Shown one piece after another: positions 1 through 5,834 of a stretch of DNA of 6,472 nucleotides; the stretch's first letter is position 1, and each line of letters opens with the position of its first letter. The translations under genes were made by a program, and so were the position numbers. This DNA comes from Dehalococcoidia bacterium. Lineage in GTDB: Bacteria > Chloroflexota > Dehalococcoidia > Dehalococcoidales > W498. The notes under the pieces are model-generated. The model ran no database searches. It saw only the letters and a list, made by a program, of their open reading frames with translations, and had not been told where the DNA came from. The stretch lies in contig JAUWEU010000043.1 in the NCBI GenBank assembly GCA_030608125.1, positions 1-6,472 of the forward strand, given 5' to 3'.

Positions 1-56
1 GAAACGGTCTTGAGCCCATTTTACCTGGTTATGGTGATTTGAAGGAGTACTTATAG
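1..56 (+). CDS. Possible 3' end of an unidentified upstream gene (partial)
   Basis: Reading from base 3, an open frame enters from the left edge and stops at the TAG at 54-56. It gives a short tail containing EPILPGYGDLKEYL, which reads like an ordinary protein C-terminus. The other two + frames stop at 10-14 and 40-42 and look less protein-like. Seventeen codons are too few to name a family, and I do not recognise it. If it is real, its stop lies about 118 bases before the ATG of the next gene on the same strand. Confidence 0.3.
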   Translation, partial: NGLEPILPGYGDLKEYL

Positions 57-121
57 TGTAATACATATTTTTACTTGACAAACGCAGCGTTTTCATACAT
101 GCGAGGAGTGTGTTTCTGCGG

Positions 122-149
122 TTACTATATCACCAGTCTAAACTATGAT
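122..149 (+). promoter_or_regulatory. Candidate promoter for the VTT membrane protein gene
   Basis: TTACTA (122-127) and TATGAT (144-149) are separated by 16 bases. This would start transcription near 156 and leave a leader of under 20 bases before the ATG at 174. A second possible -10, TACAAT at 154-159 preceded by TG, overlaps the same region but has no good -35 and would leave almost no leader. The -35 match is weak, so this is only a candidate. Confidence 0.25.
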
Positions 150-173
150 GTGCTACAATGCTCAGAAGACAAG

Positions 174-794
174 ATGGGTAGGATAATTAATAACGATAAG
201 CAAGCCGAGATTGTAAAGAGGGACTGGCTAAAGAAGAGAGTCATTCCCTTATTAACCCTGCTCCTTGTCATTGCTATTACGGTTGGCATATTCCTTGTTT
301 ACGGACGCCACCCGGAAAGGCTTGCCGAACTAAAAAACTATGCCTATTGGGGCGCTTTCCTTATCAGTCTGTTCGGGAATGCTGCCGTTATTCTAGCCGC
401 CCCAATTCTACCGATACTGGCGACTATAGGCGTTGTTCTCTACCCAGATACCGGACCACTTGGTCCAATCATTGTGGGGCTGGTTGGTGGGGTGGGGGCA
501 GCTATCGGGGAGATGACCGGCTATATGCTAGGCTATAGTGGACGGGGGATTGTAGAAAGGGTGAAGCTATATAATCGGCTGGTGGAGCGGCTGAGGAGGT
601 GGGGAGCATTGGCTATCTTTATCCTCTCCATAGTGCCATTCTTTTTTGACCTAGTTGGAATAGCCGCCGGAGTCCTCCGCTTTCCTCTGTGGAAGTTTTT
701 CATTCTATGCTGGTTGGGCAGAACCATACTATATGTAGGTATCGTCTTGGCTGCTGCCTGGGGGTGGGAAACTGTATTACCATACTTTAGTTAA
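174..794 (+). CDS. VTT/DedA-like integral membrane protein (SNARE-associated, YqaA type)
   Basis: This is a 206-residue inner-membrane protein of the VTT (DedA/TVP38/YqaA) superfamily. DedA and TVP38 relatives are linked to lipid scrambling or flippase activity and envelope homeostasis; the role of this member is unknown. A charged N-terminus is followed by a hydrophobic helix (about residues 24-43), a re-entrant region rich in Gly and Pro, and the family hallmark GEMTGYMLGYSGRG at about 112-125. The second half carries P-x3-FDLVGIAAG followed by RFPLWKFF, the second VTT signature, and a final helix near the C-terminus. The frame is open back to a TTG at 75, but the ATG at 174 is preferred. 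It has a weak AGAAG about 5 bases upstream, and the extra 33 residues are Cys-rich and unlike the family. The stop TAA overlaps the stop of the convergent MFS gene. Confidence 0.8.
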   Translation: MGRIINNDKQAEIVKRDWLKKRVIPLLTLLLVIAITVGIFLVYGRHPERLAELKNYAYWGAFLISLFGNAAVILAAPILPILATIGVVLYPDTGPLGPIIVGLVGGVGAAIGEMTGYMLGYSGRGIVERVKLYNRLVERLRRWGALAIFILSIVPFFFDLVGIAAGVLRFPLWKFFILCWLGRTILYVGIVLAAAWGWETVLPYFS

Positions 795-2074
795 CCTCGC
801 CCCTTAATTTTCAGCAGCAGTAGTGAGCCGGCAACAAAACAAACAAAGCAAACCAGAAGCATGACTGAGTAGCCCAGGTTAGGGCTAATGGTGTTAAAGA
901 AATCAATCACTGGTCCAATAAGGCGTGCCAGGGCAGAACCGCCAGCCAGCGCCAAATTGGCTAGACCGAGGTATCTTGCCTCCTCTCCCTTAGCTACTAA
1001 ATCTGTGGCTAAAGCCCAGCTAGTGCTTAAAAAAGCCCCATTGGCAATTCCGAGAAGAGCACCGCAGAGTATTATGTGCATATAGCTTTGGGAGAAAAAT
1101 AGTAACGCAATCCCTAAAGCACCTAGAAGCCCAGAGAAGACAACAATTGGTTTGCGCCCTACCCTATCAGATAGACGCCCGGCAGGATAAACCGTAGCTA
1201 GTAAGCAAACGCCAACCACTATAAGAAGGTCGGCAGTAGCTGCTACTGGATTAGCTATACCGACAACATCCATCAGATAATATAGAGCGAATGTTTGCAA
1301 GATTACACCCGGTATACCCATAAGCATACGAGACCCCAGAAACCAGATAAAATCACGGTTTGCCTTGACATCAATGTGGAAGCTTTTATACAGGGTTGGC
1401 AGCAAGGGCAATCGGGGACCACCAGTCCCGGGTCGCTCCTTAACTGTCAGGATAGTGGTGAGCATAGCCCCCAACAGGACAATAGCCAGTGCCCCCAGAC
1501 TTAGCCATAGCCAGGAGCCTCCCTCACCGGCCGAGTAGTGACCCATAAAGTAGGCTATCAGGCGTACCACGGCGACCCCGCCCAATAATTCTAGTAAACT
1601 CTTCACCCCTGAGGCTAACCCCCTCTTTCCCTCAGGCACTAGGTCGGGGATAAAGCCCTGATATGGACCCTGTGCTGTATTGCAGGAAATTTGCAGCAGA
1701 CAATAAATAAGGAGGATAGCAACATAACTACCGCAAAAGCCTATTCCGGGCAGAAAAAGCAGAGCCAACAGCATGCCGACTAGGATATAGGGTCGCCGGC
1801 GCCCCCAGGCAAATCCAGAGCGGTCACTAATCGCCCCAGCTATCGGCTGGACTGCCATCGCCAGGATTAAACCAGTGAAGGTAAGATAGCCAAGGTAGGT
1901 ATTCTTTAGCGCTTCAGGGACAAAGTCCAGCAGCCGTAGTGGTAGAATAATGCTATGTAAACTGCTCCAAAGGGCGGTCAGACCAAAGCCCAAGATAGTA
2001 ATCTTGATGTAATCGATAGAGTGAAACCCATTAGTGCTGGTATGTGTGTCGGTATTACTTACCACTTTTCTCAT
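791..2074 (-). CDS. Major facilitator superfamily transporter (SLC45/sugar-porter-like)
   Basis: This is a twelve-helix MFS permease of about 427 residues. The motif between helices 2 and 3 reads AGAISDRSGFAWGRRRP. This expanded form, with an aromatic insertion before the RRRP, resembles SLC45/sucrose-porter and GPH-like carriers. The second half repeats the motif as AGRLSDRVGRKP, confirming the two six-helix bundles. A hydrophilic loop with KERPGTGGPRLP joins the halves. The substrate cannot be read from the sequence; a sugar, glycoside or drug are all possible. The frame extends to a TTG at 2119, adding 15 residues, but neither that start nor the ATG at 2074 has a clear Shine-Dalgarno. The ATG is chosen because the extension is Cys-rich and unlike a signal or helix. 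The gene diverges from the radical SAM operon and converges on the VTT gene. No convincing promoter was found for it. Confidence 0.85.
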   Translation of the reverse strand: MRKVVSNTDTHTSTNGFHSIDYIKITILGFGLTALWSSLHSIILPLRLLDFVPEALKNTYLGYLTFTGLILAMAVQPIAGAISDRSGFAWGRRRPYILVGMLLALLFLPGIGFCGSYVAILLIYCLLQISCNTAQGPYQGFIPDLVPEGKRGLASGVKSLLELLGGVAVVRLIAYFMGHYSAGEGGSWLWLSLGALAIVLLGAMLTTILTVKERPGTGGPRLPLLPTLYKSFHIDVKANRDFIWFLGSRMLMGIPGVILQTFALYYLMDVVGIANPVAATADLLIVVGVCLLATVYPAGRLSDRVGRKPIVVFSGLLGALGIALLFFSQSYMHIILCGALLGIANGAFLSTSWALATDLVAKGEEARYLGLANLALAGGSALARLIGPVIDFFNTISPNLGYSVMLLVCFVCFVAGSLLLLKIKGRG

Positions 2075-2135
2075 TTTAGCAAGGATAACAGAGGCAAAGC
2101 CAGCAGGACAACATTTCAAGCCGGATAGAGTTGGC

Positions 2136-2164
2136 TTGATTTTGCCCCTGGCATCAGATATACT
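2136..2164 (+). promoter_or_regulatory. Sigma70-type promoter of the radical SAM-DUF1464 operon
   Basis: TTGATT at 2136-2141 and TATACT at 2159-2164 are exactly 17 bases apart, matching the consensus at 4/6 and 5/6 positions. Transcription would begin near 2171, giving a leader of about 26 bases that contains the strong ribosome binding site. It lies in the intergenic region shared with the divergent MFS gene. No operator palindrome is obvious. Confidence 0.6.
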
Positions 2165-2182
2165 GCCTTACAGCGACGTATT

Positions 2183-2190
2183 AAGGAGGT
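2183..2190 (+). promoter_or_regulatory. Ribosome binding site that fixes a TTG start
   Basis: AAGGAGGT is a full match to the 16S rRNA anti-Shine-Dalgarno sequence and lies 6 bases before the TTG at 2197. This supports TTG as the true start of the radical SAM gene. The nearby ATG at 2201 is in another frame and reaches a stop after eight codons. The next in-frame ATG (codon 73) would delete the CxxxCxxC motif. Confidence 0.8.
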
Positions 2191-2196
2191 TATCCC

Positions 2197-3237
2197 TTGT
2201 ATGAGATTCATCCCCCCTATTTTGTAGATTGGGCAATAACAACAAAATGTAACCTGAGCTGCAGGCACTGTCGTGGCTTTCCTGAAGGGGAACTCTCAAC
2301 CGAGAGAGCCAAAAAGCTCATAGCCGAGATAGCAGAACTGAAGCCCAATTGGCTCATTGTTGAAGGCGGAGAGCCACTGCTTCGGGAAGACCTATTTGAG
2401 CTATTAGGGTTAATGCAGCAAAGACAACTTGAAGTTCATCTGATTACCAATGGCATGCTGCTAACCCCTGAGATAGTGGCTACCCTTAAGCAGTTAGGGG
2501 TAAGGGTAATGATAAGCATTGATGGTGCCACCCAAGCCACCTATGAGACAATAAGGAATGGCGCTAGCTTTGAAAGGGTGGTTCAGTCGGCTCGCTATTG
2601 TGTTAAACAAGGGCTTTTGGAGGCAATAAATACCGTTATTTTGAAAACAAACTACACTGAAATACCAGGAATTTTTAAGTTAGCTGCCTCAATCGGAGCA
2701 TCAATGGTAACATTTATTGGGCTCAAGCCCTGTCAAAACTATACTGAGGAGCTTCTCAGCCCTGAGGAATATGGGGAAGCTATTGAGCTTGCTTGCCGGG
2801 CGGCGCAGGAAACAGGAGTCCAATTCTTCTTTGATGAGCCGTTCTTCTGGGCTACAGTGAGGGAACGAGGGCTTTTCGCTCAGATGCCAACTACAGGTGA
2901 TGGGATCTTAGTCCCCTCTACTACAGCCTGTATTATTGGTGAATATATTTTTATTGAGACTAATGGTGAGGTCAGACCTTGTAGCTTTGCTCGGTTGACT
3001 TTAGGTAATGTCAATGAGAAACCCCTGGGCGAAATCTGGCATGAGGTGCTTTCCTCACCTCTTCTTCGCCAGATTAAAGACTCAAAAACTAGAACTGGAC
3101 ATTGTCAAAGTTGCCCGTATTTAGAAGACTGTAAAGGGTGCCGTGCCAGAACCTTTATCCTCACCGGAGATTGGTTTGCCTCTGACCCGGTTTGCCCTTT
3201 AAGCCTTAAATTAGCTGCCAAGGAGGTGGGAAGATGA
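2197..3237 (+). CDS. Radical SAM protein with SPASM domain
   Basis: This 346-residue protein is complete. The N-terminal radical SAM barrel holds C18-x3-C22-x2-C25 for the SAM-binding 4Fe-4S cluster, the GGEP motif at 57-60 that contacts the SAM amino group, ITNG at 83-86 and SIDGA at 107-111. The C-terminal SPASM region has seven cysteines (245, 262, 303, 306, 312, 315, 333) and the usual ETNGEVRPC and LGEIWHE landmarks. These should bind one or two auxiliary clusters. The spacing CxxC-x5-CxxC, followed by RAR, TGD and DPVCP, recalls the NirJ/AhbC/AhbD heme-pathway and tungsten-enzyme maturase branches more than peptide-modifying PqqE. This is by memory and not proof of substrate. It starts at TTG behind a perfect Shine-Dalgarno and overlaps the next gene by 4 bases (ATGA). 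No small precursor-peptide gene is seen beside it. Fold assignment is firm; specific function is unknown. Confidence 0.92.
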   Translation: MYEIHPPYFVDWAITTKCNLSCRHCRGFPEGELSTERAKKLIAEIAELKPNWLIVEGGEPLLREDLFELLGLMQQRQLEVHLITNGMLLTPEIVATLKQLGVRVMISIDGATQATYETIRNGASFERVVQSARYCVKQGLLEAINTVILKTNYTEIPGIFKLAASIGASMVTFIGLKPCQNYTEELLSPEEYGEAIELACRAAQETGVQFFFDEPFFWATVRERGLFAQMPTTGDGILVPSTTACIIGEYIFIETNGEVRPCSFARLTLGNVNEKPLGEIWHEVLSSPLLRQIKDSKTRTGHCQSCPYLEDCKGCRARTFILTGDWFASDPVCPLSLKLAAKEVGR

Positions 3238-4289
3238 GAGTTGTAGGTATTGACCCCGGGACTGGGAGCTTTGATTTCTTTGGTATGGATGGGGAAGAGA
3301 TTATCCTGGATACTTCTGTGCCGGTGCCTGAGGTTGCCCAAAATCCAAAGGTGCTCCTGGATAAGGTTAGAGATGTCTTCCCGCTGGATATGATAGTCGG
3401 TCCCTCGGGTTATGGTCTGCCTTTAACCCGCATCGAAGATGTAACTGAGAGAGAGCGAACTCTGATGGTACCTGATGACAAGAGCATTCCGTTATATGAT
3501 GGCATCAGGATGGTTGTCTGGCTGATGAAGGACGAAGGCTTACCGCTTTTATTCACCCCGGGGGTCATTCACCTGTCTACCGTGCCTGCCTATAGGAAAG
3601 CCAACAAGATGGATATGGGCACCGCTGATAAGGTGTGCTGTGTCGCCCTGGCAATCAGGGACCAAGCCGAGCTTTACAGCATAGACTACAGTGAGACCTC
3701 TTTCATCCTGGCCGAGGTAGGTTATGCCTTCAATGCTGTAATCGGTGTTGAGGGTGGGAAGATAGTTGATGGTTTGGGGGGGACATCAGGGGGACCTGGT
3801 TTCATCACTCTGGGAAGTATGGATTCTGAGCTGGCGGTGCGTCTGGGAAGGTTCCCCGGGATAGTGCTCTTCAGCGGTGGTGCCAAAGATGTCAGTGGCA
3901 AGGATGATTTAACCCCTGAGGAGCTGGCTAAGGAGCACCACAAATACCCACAAGCCTGGAATATGATATTGGAAAGTATAATCAAGGGGGTGGCGGCAAT
4001 AACGGTCGCTGTAGAGAAACCGCGTGAGATTCTGCTCTCGGGCAGGCTCTTTGGAATCCCCGAGATTGCCGAGACGCTGATACCTAAGCTCTCTCAATTT
4101 GGGAAGGTGCGACAGGTGGGGAGAAAGGCCAGCGTGGCTAAAGAAGCTGCCGAGGGGGCATACATCATCGGCGAAGGGTTATTAGGCGGTAAATATAAAG
4201 GTATTGTTGACTGCCTGGAACTCAGGCAAGCCAAGGGCACAATGTTTGACCACATCCTACTCAAAGGAATTGAGCTACAAAAGCCCTAA
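3234..4289 (+). CDS. DUF1464 family protein (COG2441, predicted butyrate kinase; ASKHA fold)
   Basis: This 351-residue protein resembles DUF1464/COG2441, a family best known from archaea and labelled 'predicted butyrate kinase' from fold similarity only. ASKHA-type elements are visible. IDPGTGSFD (6-14) is the first phosphate loop with a conserved Asp. MDMGTADKV (126-134) lies in the inter-domain region. The Gly-rich stretch GLGGTSGGPGF (180-190), after VGYAFNAVIGVEGG, is the second phosphate region. ILLSGRL (266-272) is the adenosine-site type motif. It should bind ATP and act in the cytoplasm as a kinase or an ATP-driven activator; which is not known. Its ATG lies inside the last codons of the radical SAM gene, and AAGGAGGTG (3220-3228) sits 5 bases upstream, so the two are probably translationally coupled. 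No ptb-like phosphotransacetylase or acyl-CoA gene is nearby to support a butyrate role. Confidence 0.85.
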   Translation: MRVVGIDPGTGSFDFFGMDGEEIILDTSVPVPEVAQNPKVLLDKVRDVFPLDMIVGPSGYGLPLTRIEDVTERERTLMVPDDKSIPLYDGIRMVVWLMKDEGLPLLFTPGVIHLSTVPAYRKANKMDMGTADKVCCVALAIRDQAELYSIDYSETSFILAEVGYAFNAVIGVEGGKIVDGLGGTSGGPGFITLGSMDSELAVRLGRFPGIVLFSGGAKDVSGKDDLTPEELAKEHHKYPQAWNMILESIIKGVAAITVAVEKPREILLSGRLFGIPEIAETLIPKLSQFGKVRQVGRKASVAKEAAEGAYIIGEGLLGGKYKGIVDCLELRQAKGTMFDHILLKGIELQKP

Positions 4290-4299
4290 AGTAACCACT

Positions 4300-4641
4300 T
4301 CATCTTCTGCCAATTAGAATTCTATGCCAATCACTGTAACAGTAAATACCCTGGAAAACTAAGCCACCCAACAATCCATAGGTTACAGCTGGGGTTAAAA
4401 GGTGGATACCGGTTGTGGAACTGAGACCTATTAGGCATAACGAGCAAAGCCAATGGTGAAGATGAATCCTCCATCTCCCACACGGAATAACAATTGATCT
4501 TATTGTACCTCGTTCTCCGACTGATTTACTTGCCATATATTTGCAGGTCAGAAAACCGAAAAGCCAGCTCAAGAAAAAAAGATAGCCAAACATAATACTA
4601 GCCGCTATCATTGATAACACGACAACTAGCCTTTTCTTCAT
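4300..4641 (-). CDS. Small HLHHW-motif membrane protein of unknown function
   Basis: This 113-residue protein has one long hydrophobic helix at about 5-33, a basic soluble stretch (35-58), then the motif RIHLHHWL (H60, H62, H63, W64). One or two further hydrophobic segments (65-78 and 82-101) follow, ending with the motif YSDWHRIL (D104, W105, H106). Short hypothetical membrane proteins with a similar HxHHW ... GL.xQG.Y.DW layout occur in several bacterial groups, as I recall, but no function is known to me. The clustered His and Asp could bind a metal at the membrane face; that is inference. It starts at ATG with AAGGGGG about 10 bases upstream, a rather long spacing, and lies 97 bases downstream of argC on the same strand. 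Its stop is 10 bases from the stop of the convergent DUF1464 gene. Confidence 0.7.
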   Translation of the reverse strand: MKKRLVVVLSMIAASIMFGYLFFLSWLFGFLTCKYMASKSVGERGTIRSIVIPCGRWRIHLHHWLCSLCLIGLSSTTGIHLLTPAVTYGLLGGLVFQGIYCYSDWHRILIGRR

Positions 4642-4674
4642 CTAAGCAATACCCCCTTGGCACCTTAAGTCCTT

Positions 4675-4704
4675 ATTTAATTTTAATGAGTATATCGTTG
4701 TCAA
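4675..4704 (-). promoter_or_regulatory. Candidate promoter for the HLHHW membrane protein gene
   Basis: On the minus strand, a perfect -35 TTGACA (4704 to 4699) is followed after 18 bases by TTAAAT (4680 to 4675), a 4/6 match to the -10 box. The region is AT-rich. Transcription would start near 4668, about 27 bases before the ATG. A separate promoter would let this gene be expressed independently of argC. Confidence 0.4.
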
Positions 4705-4738
4705 CCTTGCCCGCTTAAACTCCTTGTGCTATAAGACT

Positions 4739-5779
4739 TTAAGGATAAATAGCTAGCGCTTGAAGCCCGGTTACCTCAGGCAAGCCGAGCATAAGGTTCA
4801 TATTCTGAATGGCTTGTCCCGCTGCCCCCTTGACCAGGTTGTCAATACAGCTAATAACTATGAGCCTTCCAGTCCTGTAGTCAATAGTGGGATGGATAAG
4901 ACAAAGGTTGTTCCCCCAGGTGTACTTGGTGTGGGGAGAGAATTCTACCACCTTGACAAAGGGCTCATCCTTATAGAAGTCCAGATAGAGCTGCCTCAGC
5001 TCTTCTCCCCCCTTTTTGTCGATAGAAATAGAACCTGAGGCTAATGGGGCATAACAGGTAGTTAATATTCCCCTGGTCATCGGTATCAGATGGGGGACAA
5101 AGGTTACTGAAGGTGACTGCTCGGGACGAAGCCGCTTTAGCTCCTGAATAATCTCAGGCAGATGTCTATGTCCGTCCAGGGCATAGGCAGCGGCATCTTC
5201 ATTAGCTTCTGGGTAATGAGTTTGCGCACTCAGGGTTCTACCGGCTCCGGATACCCCGGACTTGCTATCAACAATAATCTCAGGCTCAATTAGACCCTCC
5301 TTAACTGCCGGGGCTAAAGCCAGAATAGCCCCGGTGGGGTAGCAGCCAGGGTTAGCCACCAGTTGGGCAGAGGCAACCTGAGACCGGTATAGCTCGGTTA
5401 GACCATACACCGCTTGTTTAAGTAGTTGCTGGGCAGGGTGAGTGAAACCGTACCAGCTCAAGTATTCGGCAGCGTCCTTCAGCCTGAAATCGGCGCTAAT
5501 ATCCACCACCTTAATACCCTGCTTAAGCAACGGTATGACCTCTTTGGCACTCTCCCTATGTGGCATAGCTGAAAAGACCAAATCAACTTCCCCCAGCTCG
5601 GTTTCAATAGTCAGGTCTAGGCAAGACAAATGGGGAAAAACCTCACCCAACCTTTGCCCGGCAGCACTCCGCCCGGTAACTGAGGTAAGCTCTACTTCTG
5701 GATGTTGATACAGCAGTCTTGCCAGCTCAACACCAGCGTAACCAGTAACATTGATAATGCCTACTGTTGTTTTACTCAT
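4739..5779 (-). CDS. argC: N-acetyl-gamma-glutamyl-phosphate reductase
   Basis: This enzyme makes N-acetylglutamate 5-semialdehyde from N-acetylglutamyl phosphate with NADPH, the third step of arginine synthesis, in the cytoplasm. The protein is 346 residues, normal for the type 1 enzyme. The N-terminal dinucleotide fold begins VGIINVTGYAGVELARLL (6-23). The catalytic Cys146 lies in NPGCYPTGA, and KSGVSGAGR (173-181) and the GHRHLPEI segment (203-210) with its conserved histidines are intact. FVPHLIPMTRGI (227-238) is also typical. An ATG start with AGGTG four bases upstream is clear. No other arg gene is visible. The gene upstream on the same strand is an antiporter ending 55 bases away, and the one downstream is a small membrane protein, so argC is not in a complete arginine operon inside this window. 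Confidence 0.96.
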   Translation of the reverse strand: MSKTTVGIINVTGYAGVELARLLYQHPEVELTSVTGRSAAGQRLGEVFPHLSCLDLTIETELGEVDLVFSAMPHRESAKEVIPLLKQGIKVVDISADFRLKDAAEYLSWYGFTHPAQQLLKQAVYGLTELYRSQVASAQLVANPGCYPTGAILALAPAVKEGLIEPEIIVDSKSGVSGAGRTLSAQTHYPEANEDAAAYALDGHRHLPEIIQELKRLRPEQSPSVTFVPHLIPMTRGILTTCYAPLASGSISIDKKGGEELRQLYLDFYKDEPFVKVVEFSPHTKYTWGNNLCLIHPTIDYRTGRLIVISCIDNLVKGAAGQAIQNMNLMLGLPEVTGLQALAIYP

Positions 5780-5804
5780 TTTTCACCTGACTGTAGCTTA
5801 AAGC

Positions 5805-5813
5805 ATTTTATCA
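5805..5813 (-). promoter_or_regulatory. Candidate extended -10 promoter for argC
   Basis: On the minus strand, TGATAAAAT reads as TG-n-TAAAAT, an extended -10 element (5813 to 5805) about 25 bases before the argC ATG. No good -35 lies 16-18 bases further upstream, as is common for extended -10 promoters. Read-through from the antiporter gene is the alternative. Confidence 0.35.
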
Positions 5814-5834
5814 CAAGCTCGCTATAAATTTACA

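Noticed and set aside
75..101. Consensus -35 hexamer TTGACA at 75-80
   Set aside because: No acceptable -10 lies 16-18 bases downstream; the nearest, TACATG at 96-101, has a 15-base spacer and a poor match.
75..173. N-terminal extension of the VTT protein from a TTG at 75
   Set aside because: No Shine-Dalgarno precedes the TTG, the 33 extra residues are Cys-rich and unlike the family, and the ATG at 174 gives a normal-length protein.
2075..2119. Fifteen-residue N-terminal extension of the MFS protein from a TTG at 2119
   Set aside because: No ribosome binding site, and the added peptide is Cys-rich and not a recognisable part of the family. The ATG at 2074 also lacks a clear site, so this rejection is not firm.
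2132..2145. Sigma54-like TGGC...TTTGC element upstream of the radical SAM gene
   Set aside because: The GG and GC are 9 rather than 10 bases apart and the flanks do not match; the overlapping sigma70-type promoter fits better.
3105..4097. Open frames on the minus strand opposite the radical SAM and DUF1464 genes
   Set aside because: They are short, lie wholly or largely antisense to well-supported genes, and give low-complexity or Ser/Pro-rich peptides with no recognisable motif.
3234..4289. Assignment of the DUF1464 protein as an FGGY carbohydrate kinase or acetate kinase
   Set aside because: The order and wording of its glycine-rich motifs fit the COG2441 type better, and the FGGY signature was not seen.
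4315..4324. Perfect 10-base palindrome TAGAATTCTA
   Set aside because: It lies inside the end of the small membrane protein gene, is AT-rich and has no loop or T-run, so it is neither a terminator nor a credible operator.
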